Assembly (NCBI GenBank): GCA_001797275.1
Contig: MGOY01000002.1
Span: forward strand, 1 to 45,042
Direction: 5' to 3'
DNA: 45,042 bases
Source: Clostridiales bacterium GWF2_38_85
GTDB lineage: Bacteria; Bacillota; Clostridia; Oscillospirales; CAG-382
This document shows positions 18,504 through 27,287 of this stretch, in pieces (the first letter of the stretch is position 1; each line of letters opens with the position of its first letter). The position numbers were made by a program, and so were the translations under genes. Below the pieces are notes generated by a model, which made no database searches, was not told the origin of the DNA, and saw only the letters and a list, made by a program, of their open reading frames with translations.

Positions 18504-18671
18504 TTACCTAAACATGAATGGATCCTCAGGAATTGAACTTGTTTGAGAAATAAGACTACCACATGGAGTCCAATCTGAACATGCGTTAATCAAAATTTCT
18601 TTTCTTAATTCATCAGCTTTAATTGTCTTAATAATTGGCTTTCTCCATACAAGGCGATAAGTTTTTTCCAT
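18504..18671 (-). CDS. Candidate RiPP precursor peptide, 55 aa
   Basis: The start at 18671 follows AGAAAGGA; a longer in-frame form lacks such a site. The N-terminal half is a charged helix-like leader (RKPIIKTIKADELRKEIL) ending near INA. The C-terminal half looks like a core, CSDWTPCGSLISQTSSIPED then PFMFR, with two Cys five residues apart and five Ser/two Thr. It lies 26 nt behind the winged-helix regulator and diverges from an operon with PqqD-like and radical SAM/SPASM genes, the usual partners of such peptides. The class cannot be assigned: there is no lanthipeptide synthetase or lasso cyclase here. Cys thioether or other radical chemistry is possible. Confidence 0.65.
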   Translation of the reverse strand: MEKTYRLVWRKPIIKTIKADELRKEILINACSDWTPCGSLISQTSSIPEDPFMFR

Positions 18672-18697
18672 GTTGTCGCATCCTTTCTGAAATAAAA

Positions 18698-19750
18698 TCA
18701 AGAATCTTGTAGCTTGTTAAAAAACTCATTGATAGATATTATGGCAATCTTTATATATGGTATATTTAAAATATAATATAATTGCACATTTTCCTGCTTG
18801 CTTATTTTTATAATTTGATTTGTATAGAGTAAATGCAGATGTCTTTGCATTGTTGTCGTCGAAACATATAACAACCTGGATAATTGGCTTAATGTTAATT
18901 CCCCGTTTTTATCTAGTGCTTCAATTATATCTATTCTTAATGGGTCTGAAAATAAAGGCATTACATTTCTGATATCAATTATATTATTTAACTTTTTGTA
19001 TTGTATGTTTTCTTGATGTTTAATTCCGAGTAATAAAAATAACTCGTTGGTATTTTTCTTCTGATATTCAAAAAATATATATCGATTTAATAAGGAAATT
19101 GTAATTATTGATTTTTTAATTTTAGATTCGTCTATTTTCCATATGTCGCTATATAATTTCAAGGTGTTTTTGGTCTTTGAATTATTAAAAATTGATTTAA
19201 TAATTTTTGAATATTTAATATGTAGTTTATTTATAACAGAATAAATATTAATCAAATTATTTTCTAGTAGTTTTATAATATATTCGAAATTGGTTAAGGT
19301 GAACATTAACTTATATTTTATATCAACCGTATAATCTATATTATCTATCGATTTGTGAATGAATCTGATATCATTTTCTATAATTTCAAAATCTATTTCA
19401 ATTAAAGAATTTTTCAATACATAAATATAAAACGACTTTTTAAATTGTTTATCTTTTATAAAAGTTAATAATACATCTAAACTTGAAATTTCATAATAAT
19501 TCTTAATAAATATATCAATAAAAAATGGAATTGTCTCACCATCATAAAAAAAGAATGGTGTTATGTATTCAGAAAGTTCGACAATGTCATTTTTTATTTC
19601 GTCAAAATATTCAAAAGCACTTTCTAAAGTTTCTATTTTATGGATAATTTTCTTTTCTAATATTGATCTATTAAAATATATAACACCGTAATAAAGAGTG
19701 TCGAATATCTCCCCAATACTACTGTTATATGTCAATTCATTTACCTCCAT
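18698..19750 (-). CDS. Winged-helix regulator of the peptide locus
   Basis: 350 aa, with aatggaggtaa around the start. The C-terminal winged helix reads MPLFSDPLRIDIIEALDKNGE, LSQLSRLLYVSTTTMQRHLHLL, then a wing. The N-terminal 260 residues are Ile/Asn/Lys-rich and predicted helical, with no named domain. The layout is the same as the 310-aa protein at 10011-10943. It is the first gene of the precursor transcript and diverges from the biosynthetic operon, with 168 bp between them. This suits a regulator controlling both directions, perhaps sensing the product or a peptide through its large domain. Confidence 0.75.
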   Translation of the reverse strand: MEVNELTYNSSIGEIFDTLYYGVIYFNRSILEKKIIHKIETLESAFEYFDEIKNDIVELSEYITPFFFYDGETIPFFIDIFIKNYYEISSLDVLLTFIKDKQFKKSFYIYVLKNSLIEIDFEIIENDIRFIHKSIDNIDYTVDIKYKLMFTLTNFEYIIKLLENNLINIYSVINKLHIKYSKIIKSIFNNSKTKNTLKLYSDIWKIDESKIKKSIITISLLNRYIFFEYQKKNTNELFLLLGIKHQENIQYKKLNNIIDIRNVMPLFSDPLRIDIIEALDKNGELTLSQLSRLLYVSTTTMQRHLHLLYTNQIIKISKQENVQLYYILNIPYIKIAIISINEFFNKLQDS

Positions 19751-19918
19751 TAAATAACATTATATTTTAATTTAACAATATAATATCATAGAAAAATATA
19801 TATTGCAAGAGGTAAATGAAATAAATTAAGGGAAAATATCAAAATAAAGCGAAAATGTATTGATTTCTTATCTATCTTTATGTATAATTTATATAAAATA
19901 TATTTGGGATGGTAATAT

Positions 19919-20722
19919 ATGATCCAATACATTGTACGTCCGTTTCAAAATAATGATATTATGATAAAAACAGATGATCCTACAATAGTTGAAACATTAA
20001 AGATTGCGTATGGATGTTATGTAGTTGATTTCACAGAAAAGGAATGCATCCAAATATTTATAATAAAAACAAAAAAAATGATGTACGAGATATATTGTGA
20101 TAATAAAAAAACGGTAACAGAAACACCTTTACAATTAATTGAAAATATGATATTTGACACAACCTTTTATTATGAAAATATATTTGCATTACATGCAGGA
20201 GCTGTTTCTGTTAAAGATAATACCTTAATTTTTATTGCCCCAACAGGTGGCGGTAAAACAACTCTCATATCATATTTAAGCATTCAAGGATTTGAATATG
20301 TAACAGATGATTGCGTGTTTATTGATATGAATAATAATAATGTTTATCCATATCATAAGCCGATCCATTTAAGAAAAGGGGGTTATAATATTATAAAAAA
20401 TCATTTGTATGACTTAGATGAAATCCATGAGATATATAATGACGGAAACAAAAGGTATGTTTATTCACCTTCTCGATTCTCTAAAAACAATCTAAGACTA
20501 AACAAGATTTTTTTCATTGAAAGAAATGAAAAAATTAATGAGTTGTGCAATATGACAACCAATGAAGCAATTCAAAAATTAATGGCTAGTACAATTACAT
20601 CATATTCGATAAAAAAAGAATACTTAAAATTTTTAAGTATCATTGCAAGAGAATGTAGGATTTTAAAGTACAAGGATTTGGATTATGTTTATGATATATT
20701 AGAATATAGAAGGTATATATGA
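19919..20722 (+). CDS. HPr-kinase-like ATPase
   Basis: 267 aa, the first gene of the seven-gene operon, behind gggatgg. The core has ALHAGAVSVKDN, a P-loop at about 107-114 (APTGGGKT) and YVTDDCVFID, the signature of HprK/P-like proteins found in RiPP loci. The N-terminal HprK sensor domain is absent, as usual for these versions. In the paeninodin lasso cluster a homologue phosphorylates the precursor's C-terminal residue; here the substrate is unknown. Its stop overlaps the next ATG (ATGA). Confidence 0.75.
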   Translation: MIQYIVRPFQNNDIMIKTDDPTIVETLKIAYGCYVVDFTEKECIQIFIIKTKKMMYEIYCDNKKTVTETPLQLIENMIFDTTFYYENIFALHAGAVSVKDNTLIFIAPTGGGKTTLISYLSIQGFEYVTDDCVFIDMNNNNVYPYHKPIHLRKGGYNIIKNHLYDLDEIHEIYNDGNKRYVYSPSRFSKNNLRLNKIFFIERNEKINELCNMTTNEAIQKLMASTITSYSIKKEYLKFLSIIARECRILKYKDLDYVYDILEYRRYI

Positions 20723-21177
20723 CTACTGAAATTAAAGCAACAATTTTAAAAATGATGCTAAGAAAAAATTATTGTGTTGAGATGAGCGTGACAGGTAATA
20801 GTATGTACCCGCAACTTAAAGAAGGCGATTCTATTTTTCTGAGACCTTCATGTGAATATACAATTGGTGATATTATCGTATTTATATATAAAAATGATTT
20901 ATTAATACATAGGCTTATAAAAATAAAAGATGATATATACTATTGTAAAGGAGATAGCAGCTTTAGGTTAGAGGATATAAAAAAAGAGGATATAATTGGA
21001 TCGGTTCAAAATATGTCTAGTATAGATAACAAATTTATAGAAATGTCTTTAAGTGTTAACGAAGAATTCGTTAGTAATGGTTATGAAATTGAAGCAACTA
21101 AAGCCAGCGATATTTATCTTAAGTATAAAAATCAATATTTGGAGGGTGTTACATATGTTAATAATGAAAAACGATAG
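20719..21177 (+). CDS. Soluble S24/S26-like peptidase
   Basis: 152 aa. GNSMYPQLKEGDSIF carries the nucleophile Ser28, followed by GDIIVF, IHRLIKI and KGDSS boxes. His64 in IHRL occupies the position of the catalytic His in Sec11/SipW-type signal peptidases, and Lys68 is nearby. There is no transmembrane segment, so it would act in the cytoplasm and not on exported pre-proteins. Such small peptidases recur beside PqqD, HprK-like and nucleotidyltransferase genes. Leader removal is a plausible but unproven role. Confidence 0.7.
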   Translation: MTTEIKATILKMMLRKNYCVEMSVTGNSMYPQLKEGDSIFLRPSCEYTIGDIIVFIYKNDLLIHRLIKIKDDIYYCKGDSSFRLEDIKKEDIIGSVQNMSSIDNKFIEMSLSVNEEFVSNGYEIEATKASDIYLKYKNQYLEGVTYVNNEKR

Positions 21178-21418
21178 TTTTGATTTCATGGATGTTGATC
21201 CTGGCAACTTAGTCATATTTGATCCTGATGTTGGAGATACTCACTTTATTGAAGAAATTGGTATAGATATATTAAATCAAATAGATGGTGAAACAGATAT
21301 TGATGATTTAATAAATAGTTTATCTACGATTTATGATGTTGATATAGAAGTTATAAAGAAGGATGTTTATGATTTTATCAATGAACTTATTGATAAAAAA
21401 GTAATTATACAATTATGA
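21155..21418 (+). CDS. PqqD-like leader-binding protein
   Basis: 87 aa. The start at 21155 is set by GGAGGG (21141-21146); it overlaps the peptidase end by 23 nt. The pattern MDVDPGNLVIFDPDVGDTHFIEEIG, then a helical half (ILNQIDGETDIDDLINSLSTIYDV...) ending in VIIQL, matches the PqqD/RRE winged fold, which binds RiPP leaders and delivers them to radical SAM enzymes. It overlaps the radical SAM start by 4 nt. Confidence 0.8.
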   Translation: MLIMKNDSFDFMDVDPGNLVIFDPDVGDTHFIEEIGIDILNQIDGETDIDDLINSLSTIYDVDIEVIKKDVYDFINELIDKKVIIQL

Positions 21419-22452
21419 AGCCAAATATTATTGCATCATATATAGAAATAACTAATAAATGTAATTTAAATTGTATCACTTGTTATAATAGATCGGGTAT
21501 GAATACCTCACAACAAGAAATTACATTTGAACAACTAAAAATTATTATTAAGCAACTTAATGCTTATGGCTGTAAACGTTTTAGTATTTCAGGAGGAGAG
21601 CCATGCTTACACAGTGAATTTCTGAAGATATTAGACTATATAAAATGCACTCCTCAATATAAATTTGATATAGTAACAAATGGGACGATATTTAATAATA
21701 ATTTAATTGATTTATTTATCTCAAGTTCAAATTTATCTATTCAAATAAGTTTAGACGGATCATGCGAAAAAATTAATTCTGTTATCCGTGGCAAAGGAAA
21801 TTTTGCTAAGTCAGAAAAGCTTTTTAGAGCATTAAATGTTACCGGTAGAAAACCACATGTAAAAATGGTAATTTCAAAGCTAAATATTAATGATGTCGAG
21901 AATTTCTTTGATTATATATGCAACAATGGAGGTATCCCAGAATTTTCATTTATAAATAGAAGTGGAAACGCGGATAATGAATGGGAAAATAAAGTTATAA
22001 CAGCAAATGAGAAGCTTAATATTCTAAAATTAATCAATGAATTAAATATAAAATATAGCATCTCAGCAATTCTACCCTTATGCACCAATGAATGTCCACT
22101 TGATAAACAAGATTCACCGCTTAACATTGCAATAAAAACAGATGGTACAATAATTCCTTGTCAGCTGCTTTATTCAAATAAGTTTAAATTAAGTAATATA
22201 TTCGACTTTAATGAAACAGAGTTTTTGGATAATTACTCTCATATAAGTAAAATGGTTCAAATACGCAAGGAAACAAATTATGGTTGTTGTAAATGCATAC
22301 TTAAAGATGTATGTCAGAAAGGCTGTATGGCAATGGCTGAGTATTTTTCTGGTTATCCTTTGGGGACTGACGGAGAATGCAAGTACAGAAAATTACAATT
22401 CATTGGGTTTCAGCTTGACAAAATAATAAAAGAAAGAGTTGTATTAAAATGA
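21415..22452 (+). CDS. Radical SAM/SPASM peptide-modifying enzyme
   Basis: 345 aa. The radical SAM cluster motif is C16-x3-C20-x2-C23 (CNLNCITC), followed by the GGE-type motif ISGGEPCLH near residue 61 and QISLDGS. The C-terminal 90 residues have many Cys (LCTNEC, IIPCQLL, GCCKCILKDVCQKGC, GECKYR), fitting a SPASM or twitch domain with auxiliary clusters. Such enzymes form thioether or carbon-carbon crosslinks in peptides. The precursor at 18504-18671 is the obvious local substrate. Stop and next start overlap as ATGA. Confidence 0.85.
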   Translation: MKPNIIASYIEITNKCNLNCITCYNRSGMNTSQQEITFEQLKIIIKQLNAYGCKRFSISGGEPCLHSEFLKILDYIKCTPQYKFDIVTNGTIFNNNLIDLFISSSNLSIQISLDGSCEKINSVIRGKGNFAKSEKLFRALNVTGRKPHVKMVISKLNINDVENFFDYICNNGGIPEFSFINRSGNADNEWENKVITANEKLNILKLINELNIKYSISAILPLCTNECPLDKQDSPLNIAIKTDGTIIPCQLLYSNKFKLSNIFDFNETEFLDNYSHISKMVQIRKETNYGCCKCILKDVCQKGCMAMAEYFSGYPLGTDGECKYRKLQFIGFQLDKIIKERVVLK

Positions 22453-22697
22453 TAGAAAAAAACATCAGAGAAATTTTAACACAGCTTTTAAAAATTGATG
22501 TAATTATTATAAGAAGTGATGATTTGCTTTCTGAACATGATCTCGATTCAATTTTATTCATTAAGTTTATAATATTACTTGAAGAAAAGTTTCGTATTGT
22601 TATTCGTGACAGTGATTTAATACATAAAAATTTTAAAACGATAAATATGTGTATATCAACGATCTCTAAATATATAGAAGTAGATTGCTATGAATAA
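22449..22697 (+). CDS. Acyl carrier protein
   Basis: 82 aa. EHDLDSILFIKFIILLEEKF contains the DS site where phosphopantetheine attaches (Ser at about residue 34), in the right helix context. It overlaps both neighbours by 4-8 nt. With the FkbH-like gene next to it, it probably carries a glyceryl or similar acyl group. An ACP inside a radical SAM/PqqD peptide operon is unusual. Confidence 0.8.
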   Translation: MIEKNIREILTQLLKIDVIIIRSDDLLSEHDLDSILFIKFIILLEEKFRIVIRDSDLIHKNFKTINMCISTISKYIEVDCYE

Positions 22698-24339
22698 AGA
22701 CATTAAGTATAGTGATATCCTTGCATATATTAAAAATGTTAACACAGAAAATAAAGAAATTCAGGTGATAAGTAATTATACATTATCACCTATATTTGAT
22801 GATTATTTTAAGTTTTATAATAGCAAATATAATATTAAAATAATTGAATATAGTAATTATATGTCTTCTACGCTTTCAGGAAATCTTGTTTTTATTATAA
22901 TAAAATTAGAAGAATTATTCCCAAAATTATTTGATAATATTTACGAAGTGATAATTGAAGACGAAATAAAAATTATATATAACACAATAGACAGTATTAT
23001 AAAAAAAGCTGAAGATGAATTTAGTTGTGTATTTATATGTGATTTTGAATATGACTTTTTTGAGCCGGAACCAAAAGGGATTACCACAAAAAATTATATA
23101 ATAAAAAAAGCAAATGAATATTTACATAAGATATCTGACAAATATATAAATTTATATCTTATTAATATAAATAAAATTATTGCTCGTATAGGAGCTGATA
23201 ATTTCTACAACGATAGAACATATTATATGGCGAAAATACCATATTCGATACTTGGATATAATGCACTTGCTTACGATTGTGCTAAAATTGTAAACGCACA
23301 AAATATTCAAAGAAAAAAGTGCTTAATTCTTGACTGTGATAATGTGTTATGGGGAGGAATTGTAGCAGAAGATGGTATTAATAATATACGACTTTCCAGG
23401 AGCTTTATTGGCAGTGCATATAGAAATTTTCAAAAAGAAATAATTAGGTTATATCATTCGGGCATCATCATTTGTTTGTGTAGCAAGAATGATGAAAAAA
23501 CAATATGGGATGTTTTTGATAATCATCCAGACATGCTGTTAAACAAAAAACATATTTCCTCTTTTCGTATTAATAATCGAGATAAAGCAAATAACATTCG
23601 TGAAATAATTGAAGAGTTAAATATATCAAAAAATAGTGTGGTTTTTATAGATGATGATCCATATGAAACACAACTAGCTAAATCTATGATACCTGATATT
23701 GAAACAATAACCTTGAATAACGAACAACCTAACTCATACGTTAAATTTATAAAGAGTTGTAAGTTTTTCGATTCATTAGAAATTACTCAGCAAGACAGAT
23801 TAAGGGGAGAATCATATAAGTTTGAAGGTATACGAAAAATTGAATTGAAAGAAAATTATGATATTGAACAATATCATAAATCGTTAAAAACAAAAATTGA
23901 GATAATAAGTGCTGATAATTATGCTATTTCACGTATTGCTGAGCTTTCTCAAAGAACAAGTCAATTTAATTTATCTAATAAACGATATTCTATTGAGGAA
24001 TTGATTGAACTCAAAAATTCACCAACATATGAAATTCTATATTTAAAAGCAAGCGATATTTATGGAGATATGGGTATTATCACTGCTTGTGTTATAAAAT
24101 ATAATAATACTTGTTTATTAATAGAATCTTTCTTTTTGTCATGTAGAGTTTTTGGACGTAATTTCGAATTATTATTACTTGACAAAGTTAAAGATATTGC
24201 TTTTAAAAAAGGTATTACTGATATAATCGGGATTTACATAGAAACGGAAAAAAATAAAAAGTTCAATACATTTTATAAAATTAATGGAGTAAATACAGAT
24301 GGAATATTCAGAAATAATTTCATCAATACAACAAATTGA
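22690..24339 (+). CDS. FkbH-like HAD-family enzyme
   Basis: 549 aa. The C-terminal two-thirds match FkbH proteins: a HAD motif with D215 and D217 (LDCDNVLWGGIVAEDG), LCSKNDE, VFIDDDPYE, and a GNAT-like end with RTSQFNLS and SCRVFGRNFE. FkbH family members take a three-carbon unit from 1,3-bisphosphoglycerate, dephosphorylate it and load it onto an ACP, which is encoded just upstream. The N-terminal 200 residues (FEPEPKG, AKIPYS near the end) fit the SGNH-like part seen in longer family members. I infer it charges the local ACP. Which acceptor receives the group is unknown; the modified peptide is one option. Confidence 0.8.
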   Translation: MNKDIKYSDILAYIKNVNTENKEIQVISNYTLSPIFDDYFKFYNSKYNIKIIEYSNYMSSTLSGNLVFIIIKLEELFPKLFDNIYEVIIEDEIKIIYNTIDSIIKKAEDEFSCVFICDFEYDFFEPEPKGITTKNYIIKKANEYLHKISDKYINLYLININKIIARIGADNFYNDRTYYMAKIPYSILGYNALAYDCAKIVNAQNIQRKKCLILDCDNVLWGGIVAEDGINNIRLSRSFIGSAYRNFQKEIIRLYHSGIIICLCSKNDEKTIWDVFDNHPDMLLNKKHISSFRINNRDKANNIREIIEELNISKNSVVFIDDDPYETQLAKSMIPDIETITLNNEQPNSYVKFIKSCKFFDSLEITQQDRLRGESYKFEGIRKIELKENYDIEQYHKSLKTKIEIISADNYAISRIAELSQRTSQFNLSNKRYSIEELIELKNSPTYEILYLKASDIYGDMGIITACVIKYNNTCLLIESFFLSCRVFGRNFELLLLDKVKDIAFKKGITDIIGIYIETEKNKKFNTFYKINGVNTDGIFRNNFINTTN

Positions 24340-25345
24340 TAATAATATCGAACCTAAAATAAACATCTCAAAATTACTACTGGAACATGATTGTTTGTAC
24401 TTATTAACACGTATAAATAAAAATGATGATTATATTGAAAGCGCCAAAATAAAAATAATATCAAATTTGTTAATATCTAAAATATGTCATCATGCATGTC
24501 TCAATGTTTTCAATGAATTATCTTCGATTCCATATGCAGTAATAAAAGGAGCAGTTTTATCTAAAACTATTTATGACCGATTTGGCCTTCGATCATCAGG
24601 AGATATCGATATTTTGGTTTCAAAAGATAATATAGATACAATTAAAGAAATTCTACACGAAAATGGGTTTATTCAAGGAAAGATAATTAGTAACGAAATT
24701 GTCCCCTATACTAGAAAGGAATTAATATTTCAAGCAGTTAATAGTCATCAAATTGCGCCTTTTATGAAATACACTAACAATTCATTATATCCATTTGTCA
24801 ACATAGATATAAATATAGATATAATGTGGGGTGAAAATGATAATAAGGCTAATATAGATTATGTGCTAAATTATATTGTTGATGATCATATATGGAATTG
24901 TAATATAAAAAAGTTAATATCTGAAATAGAATTCATAACTTTATGTTTACATAATTATAAAGATTTAAATTCTATATACTTATTATCTCAAAGAGGTATA
25001 AAATTAAGATTATTTTGCGATATATATTACTATATTAAACATAATAAACTTGATATTAATAAACTCAAACAATTATCTGAAACACTTTGCGTTTCTGAAT
25101 ATATATATTATTGCCTATATTATACAAATATTATTTTCAATAACGATAAATTAATAGATTTGATAAAATGCTTTAAAAAAGATGATGAATTAATAAAGTC
25201 ATTTGGGTTATCTAAAAGCGAAAGAAAAGAATGGAAAATAGAATTTTATGATCGTATTTTCGATAAAGAATTTAACGAAAGATTTTATTCATTTTTATCA
25301 AAAGATGATATTATAAAGATAGAAAAAAACAAATATTTTATGTAA
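24299..25345 (+). CDS. Nucleotidyltransferase-fold protein (NTP_transf_5-like)
   Basis: 348 aa, overlapping the FkbH gene by 41 nt with GGAG in place. AVIKGAVLSKTIYDRFGLRSSGDIDILV has the GDxD catalytic pair (D102, D104), and HNYKDLNSI plus LRLFCDIYYYI are typical downstream features of this family. Homologues accompany HprK-like and PqqD genes in lasso and other RiPP loci, where their reaction is not settled. It could add or remove a nucleotide on the peptide or on a phosphorylated residue. It is the last gene of the operon. Confidence 0.75.
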   Translation: MEYSEIISSIQQIDNNIEPKINISKLLLEHDCLYLLTRINKNDDYIESAKIKIISNLLISKICHHACLNVFNELSSIPYAVIKGAVLSKTIYDRFGLRSSGDIDILVSKDNIDTIKEILHENGFIQGKIISNEIVPYTRKELIFQAVNSHQIAPFMKYTNNSLYPFVNIDINIDIMWGENDNKANIDYVLNYIVDDHIWNCNIKKLISEIEFITLCLHNYKDLNSIYLLSQRGIKLRLFCDIYYYIKHNKLDINKLKQLSETLCVSEYIYYCLYYTNIIFNNDKLIDLIKCFKKDDELIKSFGLSKSERKEWKIEFYDRIFDKEFNERFYSFLSKDDIIKIEKNKYFM

Positions 25346-25499
25346 AATAATCATAAATATTAAAGGCAATCATTCCTATGTTGAAGCGTTTTTCGTAAAA
25401 ATAAATAATGTTTGTTGTATCTATAATTCGCTGTACCTATGGCGGATCGGAATCAAATTATTACGTTTTCACATTAGGTCGCTGTGGTGTATTTGTGTA

Positions 25500-25563
25500 C
25501 ACTCGGTAGAGCATGCGGCTGTTAACCGCAGGGTCGTTGGTTCGAGCCCAACAGGGGGAGCCA
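25500..25563 (+). pseudogene. 3' part of tRNA-Asn(GTT), probable attachment site
   Basis: From the D-loop (actcggtagagc) onward it is a normal tRNA: anticodon arm tgcgg-ctgttaa-ccgca with GTT, variable loop, T arm gttgg-ttcgagc-ccaac, and 3' acceptor strand plus gcca. The upstream sequence does not supply the 5' acceptor strand or the 5' D stem, so the gene is incomplete. tRNA 3' ends are classic integrase targets; this is likely one att end of the island to the right. Confidence 0.75.
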
Positions 25564-25727
25564 AAATTATCTCTGTTAGTTTACTACTATCAGAGCTTTT
25601 TTCTATTTAATCGCAATTGTGAATTTGATTTTTAAAATCATGTCAGGCATAAAAATTGAGAGACGATAAAATTTAAACTCACACTATAAATTTTCAAATA
25701 ATATTATATTTTCCAATAGTATTACAT

Positions 25728-25763
25728 AAAGTGACTTGTGATGATAAATGCAGGTCGCTTTTT
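25728..25763 (+). terminator. Terminator-like hairpin
   Basis: aaagtgacttg (25728-25738) pairs with caggtcgcttt (25751-25761), with two G-U pairs and then T's. It lies upstream of the DUF6075-like gene. Confidence 0.55.
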
Positions 25764-25789
25764 AATTATTTATGGAGGGATGTGCAATT

Positions 25790-26173
25790 ATGTTTTACAA
25801 AAACAATGAGCATAAGAGAAGATTCGTTGAATCAATCCAATCGGTCAAAATTTCCATAACAAAATTGGAACCGCAATTCATATCTTCCTTGTATCTACTG
25901 ACTTCAAATAGTATGCTGTGGAGGCGAGCGGAGATATCTGTTGGATGGGATAAAATTATGTTTAAGAACATCGAGCTTAAATCCATTAGTCCGGATGGAT
26001 ATACTCTGTGTAAAGTTGCGCATGACATCTATGAGAACACATCACATATTAAGTTCAATGATCTTCATAACAATAAGCTTATCAGCGATGTGATGCTAAA
26101 GCTTATAATGAGAGCAATCGAAATACGCAGAAACGGCAGCAGTGCGTTCCTTTCGGCATCATCGTCCAGTTAA
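25790..26173 (+). CDS. DUF6075-like protein
   Basis: 127 aa. The start at 25790 is chosen because the upstream ATG (25772) is itself part of the ggaggg ribosome site. FYKNNEHKRRFVESI, LYLLTSNSMLWRRA, the GYTLCKVAHDIYENT stretch and MRAIEIRRNG fit my memory of a small family of unknown function in clostridial mobile regions (DUF6075). The Ser-rich end looks like a drifted C-terminus. Confidence 0.55.
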   Translation: MFYKNNEHKRRFVESIQSVKISITKLEPQFISSLYLLTSNSMLWRRAEISVGWDKIMFKNIELKSISPDGYTLCKVAHDIYENTSHIKFNDLHNNKLISDVMLKLIMRAIEIRRNGSSAFLSASSSS

Positions 26174-26273
26174 TTTATATAAATGTCTATTCAAACAGCG
26201 TTATATCAATAAGACCGTAGGATTTTAACGATATGATTTGAGACGGTTGCCTTCATTCCATCATTGCAAACAC

Positions 26274-27287
26274 TTATCCTTCCTTTGTCAGTGCGATAAA
26301 ATCCTCGCGGTCACGAATGGCATCGAATTCAGAGATTGTTATATAATCATGAAGTTGCCTCATCGGATTGAAATCGGATATCTTTTTCGTGTCAAAGGAC
26401 AACCTGTTCAAGATCGGTGTTGTATATGGTAGAAGCTGACCTTCTTTCTCTAATACCTTGCATTCTTTCGCATGTTGAAGTGCCGTTCGAAGTGCTTCTA
26501 TGGCTTCGTCGTGCCGGTTTTCCCTGACTAGGCACTGCGCCTGCCAGACATAATAATGCATAAGGGTGTCATGATACTCGAGATAGTTTCCGTCGCTTAT
26601 GATGATTTTAATGATATTCACTGCCGCTTGAATACAAAGCAGATTGTGACGGTTAGATATCAACTCAGTAATTAAATTAGTCATCTTCTGTTCGATCAGC
26701 TTTTGACGGTGCTTTTCTAATTCCTCTCCGGTCAGACAATGTTTGAGCAGACGGTCTTTATCGGGTTGCTTCATGGCATATGACAATGCTTCTTCATGCC
26801 GCCCGAGTTTGGGTAGAACCGTAACAAGCATTTCGACAGCGAAGTTGAAATCGGGGTATTCGGAAATAAGCATTTTAAAATGCCTGACAGAACGCTCTAA
26901 ATACTCCCGTTTTTGTTCTGCATCGGTTGTTTCGTCAGCATAAAAACTCTCGTCACAGGCGCGTCTGTATAAGAAAGTTTGGTCATGTGGATATTCCTTT
27001 AACGCAGCTTCGGACATTTTAAGGGTTTCATGTACACCGAGTTGCAAAGCTTTTTGCCACATCTTCTCAAGCACCGCACGGCGATCCTTATATCCCAGAA
27101 GCTCATCCGTGCTGACATGAAGCAGCCTTGCAAGCGGAACAATCAGTGATAAATCAGGGCAGGCTATACCAGTCTCCCATTTGCTCACCGCTTGATAGGA
27201 AACTCCAAGCTGCTCAGCCAGCTTTTCCTGAGTCATATCGTTTTTCTTACGCAGTTCCTTGATTCTTTCGCCAATATTATTCATCAT
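26274..27287 (-). CDS. XRE-family regulator with TPR-like domain
   Basis: 337 aa, with GGAG upstream. Residues 1-65 form a Cro/C1 helix-turn-helix (IKELRKKNDMTQEKLAEQLG then VSYQAVSKWETG). The remainder is helical with TPR-like repeats (YPHDQTFLYRRAC, NRHDEAIEALRTALQHA). Such regulators often sense peptides or cell state. It stands alone and is not linked to an obvious operon. Base composition is clearly less AT-rich than the peptide locus, consistent with acquired DNA. Confidence 0.85.
   Translation of the reverse strand: MMNNIGERIKELRKKNDMTQEKLAEQLGVSYQAVSKWETGIACPDLSLIVPLARLLHVSTDELLGYKDRRAVLEKMWQKALQLGVHETLKMSEAALKEYPHDQTFLYRRACDESFYADETTDAEQKREYLERSVRHFKMLISEYPDFNFAVEMLVTVLPKLGRHEEALSYAMKQPDKDRLLKHCLTGEELEKHRQKLIEQKMTNLITELISNRHNLLCIQAAVNIIKIIISDGNYLEYHDTLMHYYVWQAQCLVRENRHDEAIEALRTALQHAKECKVLEKEGQLLPYTTPILNRLSFDTKKISDFNPMRQLHDYITISEFDAIRDREDFIALTKEG

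Larger units (their letters stand above)
25346..25789. other. Gap holding the truncated tRNA gene
   Basis: This stretch contains the tRNA-Asn fragment (25500-25563), a cagag/ctctg hairpin with a T run just after it (about 25570-25600) and a terminator-like hairpin at 25728-25763. No protein gene is supported. It marks the boundary between the very AT-rich peptide locus and the less AT-rich island. Confidence 0.5.

Noticed and set aside
21053-21154. Longer N-terminus for the second PqqD-like protein
   Set aside because: The extension overlaps the peptidase in another frame; GGAGGG places the start at 21155.
18504-25345. Lasso peptide cluster
   Set aside because: HprK-like, PqqD-like and nucleotidyltransferase genes occur in some lasso loci, but there is no asparagine-synthetase-like cyclase or transglutaminase-like protease, and the precursor lacks the usual Thr at -2 before a Gly core.
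25440-25563. Functional tRNA-Asn gene
   Set aside because: The 5' acceptor strand and the 5' half of the D arm are missing, so it cannot fold as a tRNA.
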